The notes under the pieces: model-generated
Seen by the model: the letters and a program-made list of their open reading frames with translations, nothing else
Databases searched by the model: none
Told to the model about the DNA's origin: nothing
NCBI GenBank assembly: GCA_000719025.1
Contig: JODP01000005.1
Location: 186,001-250,000 of the forward strand
Reading direction: 5' to 3'
From: Kineosporia aurantiaca JCM 3230
Lineage (GTDB): Bacteria > Actinomycetota > Actinomycetes > Actinomycetales > Kineosporiaceae
DNA: 64,000 nt
Made by a program: the position numbers and the translations under genes
In this document: in pieces, positions 53,673 through 62,735 of the stretch
How the letters are laid out: every line of letters starts with the position of its first letter
How positions within the stretch are numbered: the first letter of the stretch is position 1

Positions 53673-54568
53673 CTAATGCCCGCTGGATCGCGCTCACCGC
53701 GCTAGCCCCGATCGCCTTCGGGACGACGTACTACGTCACCCACCACACCCTGCCGGCGGATCATCCGTTCTACGGAGGTGCTTTCCGGGCATTACCGGCC
53801 GGACTGCTGCTCCTGCTGATCGTCCGGCAGCTCCCCCAGGGTTCCTGGTGGTGGCGTTCGCTGGTGCTCGGTGCGGTGAACTTCGGCGCGTTCTTCACCC
53901 TGATCTACATCACCGCCCAGCTGCTCCCGGCCAGCCTGGCTTCCACCTTGATGGCCACTTCGTCGGTGATGCTCATGCTGCTGGCCTGGCCCCTGCTGGC
54001 CGAAAGACCGCGGGTACTGCCGGTGGCCGGGGCGGTCATCGGTATCGCCGGGGTAGCGGTGATGTTGCTGGACTCGCAGGCCGGCATCGACTATCGCGGA
54101 GTGCTGGCCAGCCTGGCGGCGATGACCCTCTCGAGCGTCGGGGCCATCCTGACCAAGCGCTGGAGCCCGGACCTGAACATCCTGGCCCTGACGTCCTGGC
54201 AGCTGATCGCCGGCGGCCTGCTGATCCTGCCGGTCGCGATCATCGTGGAAGGCGCTCCGCCCGCCCTGACCCCCGAGCGCCTGGCGGGGTACAGCTACGT
54301 GACGTTCATAGCCACCGCCCTCGGATTCACGCTGTGGTTCCAAGGTCTGCGCCGTCTGGACGCTGCGACGGTGGGCCTGATCGGGCTGCTGAATCCGGTC
54401 GCGGGCGTTCTTCTCGGCGTACTGCTGGGGTCTGAGCCGTTCGGGGCCCGGCAGATCATCGGCGTTGCGCTCGTGCTCTCCGGCATCCTGCTCGGCCAGC
54501 CGATCGCCCGTCGCCTGATCGCGCGCCGCCGGGTAGTGCCCTCCATCTCGCCAGCGGATCTTGCCTGA
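53666..54568 (+). CDS. EamA-family (DMT) transporter
   Basis: 300 residues from ATG 53666, which lies inside an operator palindrome. Ten membrane helices arranged as two EamA repeats: WIALTALAPIAFGTTYYVTHHTLP opens repeat one, and YRGVLASLAAMTLSSVGAILTKRW opens repeat two. Such carriers export amino acids, purines or drugs. Divergent from its MarR regulator, a standard efflux-repressor layout. The next gene begins 17 bp after its stop. Confidence 0.92.
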   Translation: MEANARWIALTALAPIAFGTTYYVTHHTLPADHPFYGGAFRALPAGLLLLLIVRQLPQGSWWWRSLVLGAVNFGAFFTLIYITAQLLPASLASTLMATSSVMLMLLAWPLLAERPRVLPVAGAVIGIAGVAVMLLDSQAGIDYRGVLASLAAMTLSSVGAILTKRWSPDLNILALTSWQLIAGGLLILPVAIIVEGAPPALTPERLAGYSYVTFIATALGFTLWFQGLRRLDAATVGLIGLLNPVAGVLLGVLLGSEPFGARQIIGVALVLSGILLGQPIARRLIARRRVVPSISPADLA

Positions 54569-54584
54569 CATACCCTCGGGCGAT

Positions 54585-55322
54585 ATGACCGCCTTGCGTC
54601 ACCCCGTCCGGCGCCTCCTGGCCCCGCTGGTCGTCGTCCTCGCCGTGGCCGGCTGCGCCGGTACGACGGATGCGGACAACTCGACCAACCGGCAGCCCGA
54701 GAGCCGGCAGACCGACGGGCCGGGCGACTCCGACTCCTCCGGCCAGATGAAGGACGACATCTCCTCGGCGGTCAAGAGCATCGAGACCTACTGGACCTCG
54801 TTCTTCGAGGCCCAAGGTGGGCAGTTCAGCCCGGTGAAGGACGTGTTCCCGTACGACAGCCCGTCCGACGGCAACTGCGGGGGTGAGGCGTTCGCGCAGA
54901 ACAACGCCTTCTTCTGCCCCTCCGGCGATTTCATCGCCTACGACGAGATCTTCCTCTCCCGGGAATACCGGGACATCGGTGACGCCTTCGTCTACTACCT
55001 GTTCGGCCACGAGTACGCGCACGCCGAGCAGGCCGCCCTGGGGATCTCCCACCGCCTGACCATCCAGCACGAGCTCCAGGCCGACTGCATGGCCGGCGCC
55101 TACCTCGGCGACTCGGTGCGGGCCGGCTCGCTGGAGATCGAGGACGGCGACATCGACGAACTCCTGGACTCCCTGGCCCTGGTCGGCGACCAGCCCGGGG
55201 TCCCGTGGTTCGCCGAGGGGGCGCACGGCTCCGGGGAGCAGCGCACCCAGGCGTTCGCGGCGGGGTACCAGGGGACGTCGGCGGGCGGCAGTTCGCTGAA
55301 CACCTGCTTCCAGACCTTCTAA
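54585..55322 (+). CDS. Putative neutral zinc metallopeptidase lipoprotein (YpfJ-like)
   Basis: 245 residues from ATG 54585. Signal peptide ends in LAVAGC, lipidation at Cys24. After a Ser/Asp-rich linker (25-55), the peptidase domain has NNAFFCPSGDFIAYDEIFL and the zinc motif HEYAH (His142, His146) followed by HELQADCMAGAYLG, which supplies the third ligand. This is the neutral zinc metallopeptidase family (PF04228), substrate unknown. The longer frame from 54561 overlaps the EamA gene. Confidence 0.93.
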   Translation: MTALRHPVRRLLAPLVVVLAVAGCAGTTDADNSTNRQPESRQTDGPGDSDSSGQMKDDISSAVKSIETYWTSFFEAQGGQFSPVKDVFPYDSPSDGNCGGEAFAQNNAFFCPSGDFIAYDEIFLSREYRDIGDAFVYYLFGHEYAHAEQAALGISHRLTIQHELQADCMAGAYLGDSVRAGSLEIEDGDIDELLDSLALVGDQPGVPWFAEGAHGSGEQRTQAFAAGYQGTSAGGSSLNTCFQTF

Positions 55323-55367
55323 GGATCCCTTCTTAGACTTTCTGGATCCAATTAGTAGGCTCGGGGG

Positions 55368-55868
55368 ATGACGACCCACGGCCCGGACGCGCGCGCGAAC
55401 CACCTCGAGTTTCCCGTCCCGGATTACGCGAACCCGCCCTACGGTTCCCGCTACGGCAAACAGCTCAAAGCCTTTCACCGTTCCGGCACCATGCTGACGC
55501 TGAGCGGGATGACCCCGGAGGACCGGGACGGAACCGTGCTGCACCCCGGCCGACTCGGCGAGAACCTCACCGTCGAACAGGGATACGCGGCCGCCCGCAA
55601 GGCGGCGATCAACTGCTTGGGCCTGATCCGCCTCGCGGTCGGCTCGTTGGATCAGGTGCTCACCCCGGTGCAGGCGCTCGGCTTCGTCTCCGCCACAGCG
55701 GATTTCGACCGCCATCACGAGGTCGGCGAGGGCGTCTCCGACGTGCTGGCCGAGGTCTTCGGCCCGGCCGGCGCGGTCACCCGGGCGAATCTGGGGGTGA
55801 CCGGCCTGGCCCGGGGCAACTGTTTCGAGGTGGTGCTCACGGTGGAACTGCGGCTGGGCATCTCCTGA
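55368..55868 (+). CDS. RidA/YjgF-like protein
   Basis: 166 residues. N-terminal FHRSGTMLTLSGMTPEDRDG and ENLTVEQGYAAARKAAINCLGLIRLAVGSLDQV match RidA-type chorismate-mutase-like folds, of the longer subtype. The conserved Arg of true imine deaminases is not obvious in VTRANLGVTGLARGNCFEVVLTVEL, where the motif is GLARGNCFE. May deaminate enamines or bind small metabolites. Single gene with a GGATCC-flanked AT-rich promoter region upstream. Confidence 0.8.
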   Translation: MTTHGPDARANHLEFPVPDYANPPYGSRYGKQLKAFHRSGTMLTLSGMTPEDRDGTVLHPGRLGENLTVEQGYAAARKAAINCLGLIRLAVGSLDQVLTPVQALGFVSATADFDRHHEVGEGVSDVLAEVFGPAGAVTRANLGVTGLARGNCFEVVLTVELRLGIS

Positions 55869-55991
55869 GAACTCACCTCTAGCCGTGAGCGGGCTGGCCG
55901 CGTTACTGTCACTTCATGCTCATTTGAGCGCCGACTTCGTCAAAACCGCTCAAGATTCCGCGACCATGCTTCAGCTCACGTCGGGAGAACC

Positions 55992-57428
55992 ATGCGGCAC
56001 GCCCATCGCGTCATTGCCACCGTCCTGGTCGGCCTGGTCATCGGGGCCGGAGGCGCGACCTCCGCCTCGGCCGCCTCCAGCCCGTCCACCGACAGCACCG
56101 TCACGTACTCGGCCAGCTCGGCGAACATCGCCAACCCGGAGCGCGGCTTCTACAAGCACACCGAGACGCACTACTACGCGGACGGCAGCGGGTACACACC
56201 GCTCGACCCGGCCACCCTGGCCGGTTACCGCGACCAGGGCATCACCCAGATCCTGCGGGTCTTCTACCTGGAGAAGTTCGCCGGCACCGACCGGATCGAC
56301 CCGGCCTACCTGCGGTTGGTCGAGAAGGACCTGAAGACCGCCCGCAGCGCCGGGATCTCGGTGATCGTCCGGTTCGCCTACGCGCTGCCGAAGGACGAGT
56401 GGCCCTACGCGCCGCCCTACGGGGACGCGCCGCTGAGCCGGGTGAAGAAGCACATCCAGCAGCTGAAGCCCGTCTTCCATGCTTACGCCGACGTGATCGC
56501 CCTGGTTCAAGAGGGTTTCATCGGGCTCTGGGGCGAGGGCTACTACACCGACTACTTCGTCGCCGACCCGGCCCACCCGGAGACCGTCACCGAGACCGAC
56601 TGGAAGAACCGCTCGGCCGTGCTGAAGGCCCTGCTGGACGCGGTGCCGAAGAAGCGGATGGTGGCCACCCGCACGATGTTCTACAAGCAGCAGTTCCTCG
56701 GCACCGGCAGTGGCGCGACCAACGCCCTGACCCCGGCCCAGGGTTTCAGCGGTAGCGACCAGGCCCGGGTCGGCCACCACAACGACTGCTTCCTGGCCTC
56801 GCCGGACGACTTCGGCACCTTCCTCTCCGACCCGATCACCCTCGACCAGGAATACCTCGAGGCGGACAGCCGGTACCTGCCGGTGGGCGGTGAGACCTGC
56901 GCGGTGAACTCACCGCGCTCGGACTGGGCCAGCGCCTCGGCCGAAATGGCGCGCTATCACTACAGTTACCTCAACCGGGACTACAACACCGACGTCCTCA
57001 ACACCTGGGGAGCCAGTGGGATCGCCGAGACCGCCAACCGTCTGGGCTACCGGTTCGTGCTGACCAAGAGCACCGTCACCAGCGGCCAGAAGACCGCGTC
57101 GGTCGCGCTGAGCGTCCGCAACGACGGCTGGGCGGCCCCGTACAACCCGCGCACCGCCCGACTCGTGCTGAAAGACCAGAAGCACACGTACGTCATCAAT
57201 TTCGCCGGCAATGCCGATGTTCAGCGCTGGGCGGCGGGAACCACGGTGAACCTGACCGGGAAGGTCAAGAGCGTGCCGGCCGGCACGTACCGCGCCTATC
57301 TCTCCATCCCGTCGAACGACGCGGCGACCCGTAACGACCCCCGGTTCGCGATCCAGACCGCCAACCAGGGCACCTGGAACGCCACGACCGGACTGAACGA
57401 TCTGCGTCAGAAAGTCACGATCCACTGA
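55992..57428 (+). CDS. Secreted DUF4874/DUF4832 protein
   Basis: 478 residues with a signal peptide (VIATVLVGLVIGAGGATSASA). Residues about 45-230 have NPERGFYKHTETHYY...QILRVFYLEKF typical of DUF4874, a TIM-barrel-like domain; residues about 235-478 fit DUF4832, with VGHHNDCFLASPDDFGTF and a C-terminal beta-sandwich (VALSVRNDGWAAPYNPRTARLVL). These proteins look like glycosidase relatives of unknown activity. GGGAGA lies just upstream of the ATG. Followed by a strong terminator. Confidence 0.88.
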   Translation: MRHAHRVIATVLVGLVIGAGGATSASAASSPSTDSTVTYSASSANIANPERGFYKHTETHYYADGSGYTPLDPATLAGYRDQGITQILRVFYLEKFAGTDRIDPAYLRLVEKDLKTARSAGISVIVRFAYALPKDEWPYAPPYGDAPLSRVKKHIQQLKPVFHAYADVIALVQEGFIGLWGEGYYTDYFVADPAHPETVTETDWKNRSAVLKALLDAVPKKRMVATRTMFYKQQFLGTGSGATNALTPAQGFSGSDQARVGHHNDCFLASPDDFGTFLSDPITLDQEYLEADSRYLPVGGETCAVNSPRSDWASASAEMARYHYSYLNRDYNTDVLNTWGASGIAETANRLGYRFVLTKSTVTSGQKTASVALSVRNDGWAAPYNPRTARLVLKDQKHTYVINFAGNADVQRWAAGTTVNLTGKVKSVPAGTYRAYLSIPSNDAATRNDPRFAIQTANQGTWNATTGLNDLRQKVTIH

Positions 57429-57442
57429 CGTTCCGAGAAACG

Positions 57443-57485
57443 ACAACGGCCGGTCCCTCCCCCGTGGGGAAGGACCGGCCGTTGT
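57443..57485. terminator. Bidirectional hairpin terminator
   Basis: ACAACGGCCGGTCC (57443-57456) pairs with 57472-57485, 14 bp without mismatch, and the loop itself contains TCCCC/GGGGA, giving about 19 paired positions. It lies between the convergent DUF4832 and hsp20 genes, 14 bp and 10 bp from their stops, and can serve both. Confidence 0.85.
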
Positions 57486-57494
57486 GATTCCGGC

Positions 57495-57953
57495 TCAGCC
57501 CTCGGTGATCTCGATGGTGCGGGGCTGGGTCTCCCCGGTCTTCGGGACGGAGACCCGGAGCACACCGTCGGCCAGCGAGGCGCCGATCTGGTCGGCCGCC
57601 ACACCCTTGGGCAGAAGGGTGCGGTACTGGAAACGGCCGGCCCGGCGGGCGTGCCGCGGCTCGCCCTCCTCGGTCTTGGCGTACTCACCGCCGACCGTAA
57701 GGGTGTCGCCCTCCACGCTGATCTGGATCTCGTCCCGGCGGAACCCGGGAACCTCGAGGCTGACCACGTAGCCGGCGTCGGACTCGGTCACGTCGGCGAC
57801 CGGCCGCCAGGAGCGCGGGGCCGCGCTCTGCTCGCGGACCGCGGGACCGAAGACGGACTGCACCAGACCGTCGAACTGACGCTGAAGATCGCCGTATTCA
57901 CGGAACGAATCCCAGCGGACGACCGGGGCACTCGAACGCACAGAAAGAGCCAT
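57495..57953 (-). CDS. hsp20: Small heat-shock protein, Hsp20/alpha-crystallin family
   Basis: 152 residues. Alpha-crystallin domain at about 50-140: WRPVADVTESDAGYVVSLEVPGFRRDEIQISVEGDTLTVGGEY, then RAGRFQYRTLLPKGVAADQIGASLADGVLRVSVPKTGETQPRTIEI with the C-terminal I-x-I anchor motif IEI. An ATP-independent holdase that prevents aggregation. The promoter carries an HspR HAIR element (58049-58069), so it should be induced when DnaK is titrated by heat damage. Confidence 0.96.
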   Translation of the reverse strand: MALSVRSSAPVVRWDSFREYGDLQRQFDGLVQSVFGPAVREQSAAPRSWRPVADVTESDAGYVVSLEVPGFRRDEIQISVEGDTLTVGGEYAKTEEGEPRHARRAGRFQYRTLLPKGVAADQIGASLADGVLRVSVPKTGETQPRTIEITEG

Positions 57954-58048
57954 CTCAGCTCACGCTCCTCAGAAGCATCGCTCTCGCGACCCGCTCTTCC
58001 GGGCCGCACGAAGACAGTCAACCGGGGTCCGGCCGAATGCATTCCGGA

Positions 58049-58069
58049 CTTGAGTCCTCATCACTCAAT
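58049..58069 (-). promoter_or_regulatory. HspR operator (HAIR element)
   Basis: CTTGAGT-N7-ACTCAAT matches the HAIR consensus CTTGAGT-N7-ACTCAAG at 13 of 14 positions. It lies 96 bp upstream of the hsp20 start. HspR bound to DnaK represses heat-shock genes in actinomycetes. Confidence 0.88.
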
Positions 58070-58173
58070 TTTTCCCACAGCGAACCGCTCACTGGCGTTT
58101 CCGCAGCTCAGAGGCTTGAGCGCGCGGACAAGATCAACGGGCAGCGTCTTCGGAGGAGCGCTATCCAGGACCT

Positions 58174-58605
58174 GTGAGCACCGACCGGCCCGACGAGGCC
58201 CACCAGATCCCCGAGGGCGTCACCGCCGAGACGGTGGACGCGCTGGGCAAGCTCTCCGAAGCCCTGGAGACGCTCGAGCAGGCGCGAGGGCACCTGTATG
58301 CCTTCCATCAGATCAGTGGACGCGCGGACCTCCAGTTCGGGGAGGCGGTCGAGGCGCTGCGCAAGGCCGGGCACGAGGGTCTGGCCGAACGGGTGGAGCA
58401 GGAACTCATCGGGCGCAACGTGATCGAGGGACGGTGGACGTTCCAGATCGTCGAGGAGTACGACGACGGGTACTGGAGTCCGGCCCGCGAGCTGGAACGC
58501 GCTGCGCGGGAGGAGCTTGCCGATGGGCGGCGGCACCTGTTCGAGGCCCGGATGAAGGAGGATCGGCGCAGCCACGGGCGGCCGCGCCACGAGGCGCGTC
58601 CTTAA
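58174..58605 (+). CDS. Conserved small protein of unknown function
   Basis: 143 residues from GTG 58174. No signal peptide or membrane helix. Mostly helical and acidic, with VDALGKLSEALETLEQARGHLYAFHQISGRADLQFGEAVEALRKAG and GRWTFQIVEEYDDGYW...ARELERAAREELADGRRHLFEARMKE. I recall related hypothetical proteins in actinobacteria but no function. Divergent from hsp20 and downstream of the HAIR element on the other side, so it may also respond to heat (inference). Tail-to-tail with the GGDEF-EAL gene, sharing TTAA. Confidence 0.72.
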   Translation: MSTDRPDEAHQIPEGVTAETVDALGKLSEALETLEQARGHLYAFHQISGRADLQFGEAVEALRKAGHEGLAERVEQELIGRNVIEGRWTFQIVEEYDDGYWSPARELERAAREELADGRRHLFEARMKEDRRSHGRPRHEARP

Positions 58606-60926
58606 ACGTTCCCCGACAACGCGGGCACCTGGTTGGTCACCCAGGCGTACAGCTCGACCGCCGGCAGCGGCGGGCTGTAGACGTACCCCTGCACCTCGTC
58701 GCACCCGAGGTCGCGCAGCAGGCCCAGGGTTCCGGGCTGTTCGGCGCCCTCGGCGACGATCCGCAGGCCCAGTTCGTGCGCCAGGTCCACGGTGCCGGAG
58801 ACGATCGCCCGCACCCGCGGGTCCTGCTGGATCCGGGAGACGAAGGCCCGGTCGATCTTCAGCTCGGTGGCCGGGAGGTCGCTCAGGTAGGCCAGGGACG
58901 AGTAGCCGGTGCCGTAGTCGTCGATGCTCAGCCCGAAGCCCGCCTCGACGATCACCGCGCACATCGCCAGGGAGTGCTCCGGGTCGTTCATCAGGGTGGT
59001 CTCGGTGACCTCGAAGGTGACCACCGAGGGGTCGACGCCCGCGCCGACGATCTCCTCGAGCATCATCGGGAAGGCCGGGTCGCTGAGGCAGCTGGTGGAG
59101 AGGTTCACCGAGACCCGCAGCCGGCCCAGGCCGGTGCGTTCCCACAGCGCCACGTCGCGCAGCGCGCTCCAGGTCACGAACTGGGTCAGCGCGCGCATCC
59201 GGCCGGTGCTCTCGACCAGGTCGAGGAAGGCGGCGGGAGCCAGCAGCCCGCGTTCGGGGTGACGCCAGCGGACCAGCGCCTCGACGCCGGCCACGGTTCC
59301 GGTGCGCATCGAGACCTGCGGCTGGTAGAAGACCTCGAAAGGCAGCCCGCCGGAGGGGATCGCGTCGTCGAAGGCCTCGATCAGGTCGCGGGTGAGCCGG
59401 CTCTGGTCGCGCCGCTGCTGGTCCAGGCGGCGGTCGTAGACGCTCACCTGGGCCCCGGTGGTCTTGGCCACGTACATCGCGGCGTCGGCCCGGCGGAACA
59501 GCTCGTCGCTGTCGCCGGCGCCGAAACCCTCGTCGTGCCCGGCCACTCCGATGCTCAGGCCCACGGAAGGGGCCTGCACCCCGGCGCGCCGCGGCCCGCG
59601 CCGCGCCGCCTCGATCAGGGCCCACCCGACGCCGACCGCGTCGGCGCTGGTGGTTCCCGGCAGCAGGACGGCGAACTCGTCACCGCCGAGCCGGGCCACC
59701 CGGCCGCCCTCGGGGGTGGCCCGGCGCAGGCCGGCGGCCGCCTCGGCCAGCACCTCGTCGCCGACCGCGTGGCCGAGCCGGTCGTTCACGTCCTTGAAGT
59801 CGTTCAGGTCGATCACCAGCAGCGAGGCCACCCGGCCGGGGCCGACCAGCTCGGCCAGGTCCTGGGTGAAGGCGCGCCGGTTGGCCAGGCCGGTCAGCTC
59901 GTCGGTCAGCGCCTCCTGCTTGCGCACGGCCAGGCTGGCCAGGTCCCGGATCAGGTGCAGGGCCCGGGTACTGGCCCCGAGCACGGCCAGGCCGGCGTAG
60001 ATCACCGTGGTGGTGGTGCGGCTCGGGTCCAGCCGGGTGCTGAGCACCAGGATGGTGACCCCGGACAGGAGCACCACCAGGGCGCCCATCGAGGCCTCCT
60101 GCGCGGTGGCCGGTTTCGGCTCCTTCTCGCCGCCGGGCAGCAGCGCGCAGACCGCCAGCAGCAGCATGACCACGAGCCAGCTGATGCTGAAGGAGAACCG
60201 GGACAGCACCGGGACGCCGGTCACCAGCCCGGTGTCGGGGGCCAGGACCGAGCCGGCCAGGGCCACGGCGGCGGCCCCGAGCCCGATCCAGGCCCGCGGG
60301 TCGCTGATCGCCGAGCCCATCGAGGCCACGGTCGCCACCGTGCCCAGGAGCACGAACACCGCTCCCAGGCAGAGCAGGTGCAGTTGCACCCCGATCCAGG
60401 GACCGGGCTGGGCGTGCGGGTGCAGCCAGATCAGGGCCAGGTTGCCCAGCGCGGCCACCGCCACGGTGGCGCTGACGCCGTTCAGGAAGTCGCCCGGGTC
60501 GGCGACCAGCGTCCGGATCCGGTTCCACAGCAGCAGGCCCTGGTAGAACAGGAGCGAGGCGGCCAGGACCCCCGCGGGGAAGACGTAACTCCCGGCCGCG
60601 CTCGTGCCGCTGATCAACCGCACGGCCAGATCGGCGGCGGAGGCGAGGGTCGTCAGCATCGAGGCGCCGGCGAACCAGGACCAGATCCGGATCTCCATCA
60701 CCCGGGTACCGCGCCGGACCCGGTCGATCACCACCGTCGTCACCGCGGCCAGCACCGCGCTCCGGAATGCCACCCCGGACAGGAGCCAGGCCCCGGCCGC
60801 CGCGAACGCCGCCGTCAGACCGGTCAGCAGCAGGGCCACCACCAGCCAGGCGGTCCGCGACATCAGCCGCCGGGCCGCTCCGGCCGCCCAGACCCGCCCG
60901 AAGTCGGCGTTCACTGCCTGAAACAT
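58602..60926 (-). CDS. Membrane GGDEF-EAL protein
   Basis: 774 residues from ATG 60926 (GTG 60956 is possible). About nine or ten membrane helices fill residues 25-310. GGDEF domain with LTDELTGLANRRAFTQDLAEL and RLGGDEFAVLLPG (about 414), but the RxxD inhibitory site is missing (PEGG instead). EAL domain (about 530-770) begins FEVFYQPQVSM with EALVRWRHPERG and has DDYGTGYSSLAYL and KIDRAFV, so catalytic residues are intact. Makes or degrades c-di-GMP in response to a membrane signal. The neighbouring region 60927-61144 holds a GGTCAC-CGGA-GTGACC repeat (60951-60966) and no gene. Confidence 0.95.
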   Translation of the reverse strand: MFQAVNADFGRVWAAGAARRLMSRTAWLVVALLLTGLTAAFAAAGAWLLSGVAFRSAVLAAVTTVVIDRVRRGTRVMEIRIWSWFAGASMLTTLASAADLAVRLISGTSAAGSYVFPAGVLAASLLFYQGLLLWNRIRTLVADPGDFLNGVSATVAVAALGNLALIWLHPHAQPGPWIGVQLHLLCLGAVFVLLGTVATVASMGSAISDPRAWIGLGAAAVALAGSVLAPDTGLVTGVPVLSRFSFSISWLVVMLLLAVCALLPGGEKEPKPATAQEASMGALVVLLSGVTILVLSTRLDPSRTTTTVIYAGLAVLGASTRALHLIRDLASLAVRKQEALTDELTGLANRRAFTQDLAELVGPGRVASLLVIDLNDFKDVNDRLGHAVGDEVLAEAAAGLRRATPEGGRVARLGGDEFAVLLPGTTSADAVGVGWALIEAARRGPRRAGVQAPSVGLSIGVAGHDEGFGAGDSDELFRRADAAMYVAKTTGAQVSVYDRRLDQQRRDQSRLTRDLIEAFDDAIPSGGLPFEVFYQPQVSMRTGTVAGVEALVRWRHPERGLLAPAAFLDLVESTGRMRALTQFVTWSALRDVALWERTGLGRLRVSVNLSTSCLSDPAFPMMLEEIVGAGVDPSVVTFEVTETTLMNDPEHSLAMCAVIVEAGFGLSIDDYGTGYSSLAYLSDLPATELKIDRAFVSRIQQDPRVRAIVSGTVDLAHELGLRIVAEGAEQPGTLGLLRDLGCDEVQGYVYSPPLPAVELYAWVTNQVPALSGNV

Positions 60927-61144
60927 CGTGCCGGGTCCACTTCCGCCGAAGGTCACCGGAGTGACCGGTCCGTACGGGCCCGGACTTCTTCAGGCCGAGG
61001 ACCCTTGTCGGCCCGGGATCACCGAAGGTGAACAAGTCCGCGGTGCGGGGGCCGACCGGGTGAGACCCTCACCCGTTCGCGGCGGCGGGAGGAGCGGGCG
61101 ACCAGGAGCCAGTGATCCGGACTGGGCCGAACGGTGGGATCGGC

Positions 61145-61477
61145 TCAGGCCGCGTCGACGTCTTCCACGCCGTCCCGACGGCGGCCACTGACCTTCGTGT
61201 ACTCGGCCGGCACGTCCCAGGCGCTGCCGTCGAGCGAGCGCCGGAACCGGACGGTCAGGCCGAGCGGGCCCACGCCCAGCACGTCGTACCAGACCGACAG
61301 GTAGCGCACCTGGTCGCCGCGCTCGAAGTCGGACGGCCCCCAGGGCCGGCTGCTCAGGCCCTCAGCCGCCCGTTCCGGGTTCTGGAAGGGCAGACGCCCG
61401 ATCGGGGACGCATTCACGTCCAGGGCGACGTGGCGGCCGGGGCGGACGATGCGGAGGCTGTCGGTCGAGGTGGGCAT
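61145..61477 (-). CDS. Small hypothetical protein with WGPxDFERGDQVRYLS domain
   Basis: 110 residues. N-terminal half is variable. The C-terminal half, from WGPSDFERGDQVRYLSVWY to GRRRDGVE, closely matches the protein at 62218-62604, about two-thirds identical over some 58 residues. The pattern GDxVRYxxxWYxVLxVxPxGxTV suggests an SH3-like beta-barrel (inference). No signal peptide, no cysteines. Divergent from the GGDEF-EAL gene? No: both lie on the minus strand, 218 bp apart. Unknown function. Confidence 0.68.
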   Translation of the reverse strand: MPTSTDSLRIVRPGRHVALDVNASPIGRLPFQNPERAAEGLSSRPWGPSDFERGDQVRYLSVWYDVLGVGPLGLTVRFRRSLDGSAWDVPAEYTKVSGRRRDGVEDVDAA

Positions 61478-61645
61478 GACGGGCTACTTTCACTGAAACG
61501 TCTGAGGTGATGCGGGTCTCACTCGCGGACCGGACCGGCCGGGCGGAGGAAGAGGGAACATGGGGCGAGCCGAACCGGGACCGATGCACTGATCATCTTC
61601 ACGTACCCGGATCCTCCTGTGCAAGTTCCCGGATTCCGGACATTC

Positions 61646-62110
61646 TCAGAAAGCGCCCGGAAGAGCCTGCCAGAGGCGAGTGTTCGCCCGCCGCACCTGC
61701 TGCGGCAAGGTGACGAAGTCGGCGAGAACCAGGAATCCCAGCAGAACCAGCAGGAGCCGGCCGCTGGTCAGCCAGCAGGTTGCCCAGCCGACCAGGCCGA
61801 GGGCCAGATAGAAGCCGCCGGCGCCGTTCCTGCGCAGGTAGAACTTGTGCAGCCCGAAGGTGCCGAGCAGCACCAGCAGGGCATAGGCGAGCACGAGTTC
61901 CCGCGGCGCCGGCCGGTTCGGATTCCACTGCGCCGGGTTCCACTGGGCCTGGTTCCCCTGTGGCGGATGCCACTGCACCGGCGGCGGGAGGGGCGGATTC
62001 CACTGTGGCGAGGGCGACATCGGCGCCGGGCCCCACGGGGGCCGACCGCGCACCGGTCCGGCTGCTTCGGGCGTCCCCCAGGGCGGTGCGGGGTTTTCGG
62101 CGTCCGTCAT
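61646..62110 (-). CDS. TM2-domain membrane protein
   Basis: 154 residues. The first 65 residues are Pro/Trp/Gln-rich (repeats of WNPxQW) and cytoplasmic or exposed. Residues about 70-135 are a TM2 domain: two membrane helices around a DRF-like turn, with LLGTFGLHKFYLRRNGAGGFYLALGLVGWATCWL. The F-L-G-x-H-K-F-Y motif is the family signature. Function unknown. It sits between the two paralogous small proteins, all on the same strand, 168 bp and 107 bp from them. Confidence 0.9.
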   Translation of the reverse strand: MTDAENPAPPWGTPEAAGPVRGRPPWGPAPMSPSPQWNPPLPPPVQWHPPQGNQAQWNPAQWNPNRPAPRELVLAYALLVLLGTFGLHKFYLRRNGAGGFYLALGLVGWATCWLTSGRLLLVLLGFLVLADFVTLPQQVRRANTRLWQALPGAF

Positions 62111-62217
62111 TGGTCTCTCCCGGGACTCGGTCGCCAGGTCAGGAGTTCGGATCGACGCCCGAAATCCCGCCCTGAACGCTGCGACGGCCGGGCAACCCCT
62201 ACGGGCGCACGATCCGA

Positions 62218-62604
62218 TCAGGCCGCATCCGCCTTCCCGGCGCCGTTTTCGCCGGCGTTTTCGAGACCGGGCCGACGTCGTCCCGTGACCTTCGCGTAAT
62301 CGGCCGCCGCAGTCCAGGTTCCCGCGCCGGCCCCGCCCCGGGGGCGGACGGTTACGCCGAACGGGCCCACTCCGAGCACCTCGTACCAGGCCGAGAGGTA
62401 GCGAACCTGGTCGCCCCGCTCGAAATCGGCCGGGCCCCAGTGCGGGGCCGGACCCTCACCGCGGATCAGCTCCAGCGACTGGCTGCCGGTGGTGGCCAGT
62501 CCCTGGGCGGCCAGCCGGGCGGTCAGGGACTGCACCGCGTCCTGCAGGTCGGGGGCCGCGTGACGCCCCTCACGGTCGGCGCTTCCGGGAGTGATCGTCG
62601 TCAT
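62218..62604 (-). CDS. Small hypothetical protein, paralogue of the 61145-61477 product
   Basis: 128 residues. N-terminal 50 residues include a helical segment (DLQDAVQSLTARLAAQGLATTGSQS). From WGPADFERGDQVRYLSAWY onwards it aligns with the other copy across the TM2 gene. The extreme C-terminus ENGAGKADAA is extended. Together the three genes form a minus-strand cluster of unknown function. The gap 62605-62735 before the next gene holds nothing identifiable. Confidence 0.68.
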   Translation of the reverse strand: MTTITPGSADREGRHAAPDLQDAVQSLTARLAAQGLATTGSQSLELIRGEGPAPHWGPADFERGDQVRYLSAWYEVLGVGPFGVTVRPRGGAGAGTWTAAADYAKVTGRRRPGLENAGENGAGKADAA

Positions 62605-62735
62605 GCGGGTGCCTCTGTTTCCGCGGCGAGCAGGTGCGTTCGCCGATCGATGTGGCCCTTGAGCCGGAAAGTCAGCTCACTTTCACCCCGCCCCCGGGGC
62701 ATCGCAACCCGGAAGGGCCTGATAACGAAACGATC

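Noticed and set aside
57651..61031. 1,126-residue open frame on the + strand
   Set aside because: Antisense to hsp20, and the GGDEF-EAL gene; its translation is low-complexity Gly/Arg/Gln/His-rich, as expected for the complement of GC-rich genes.
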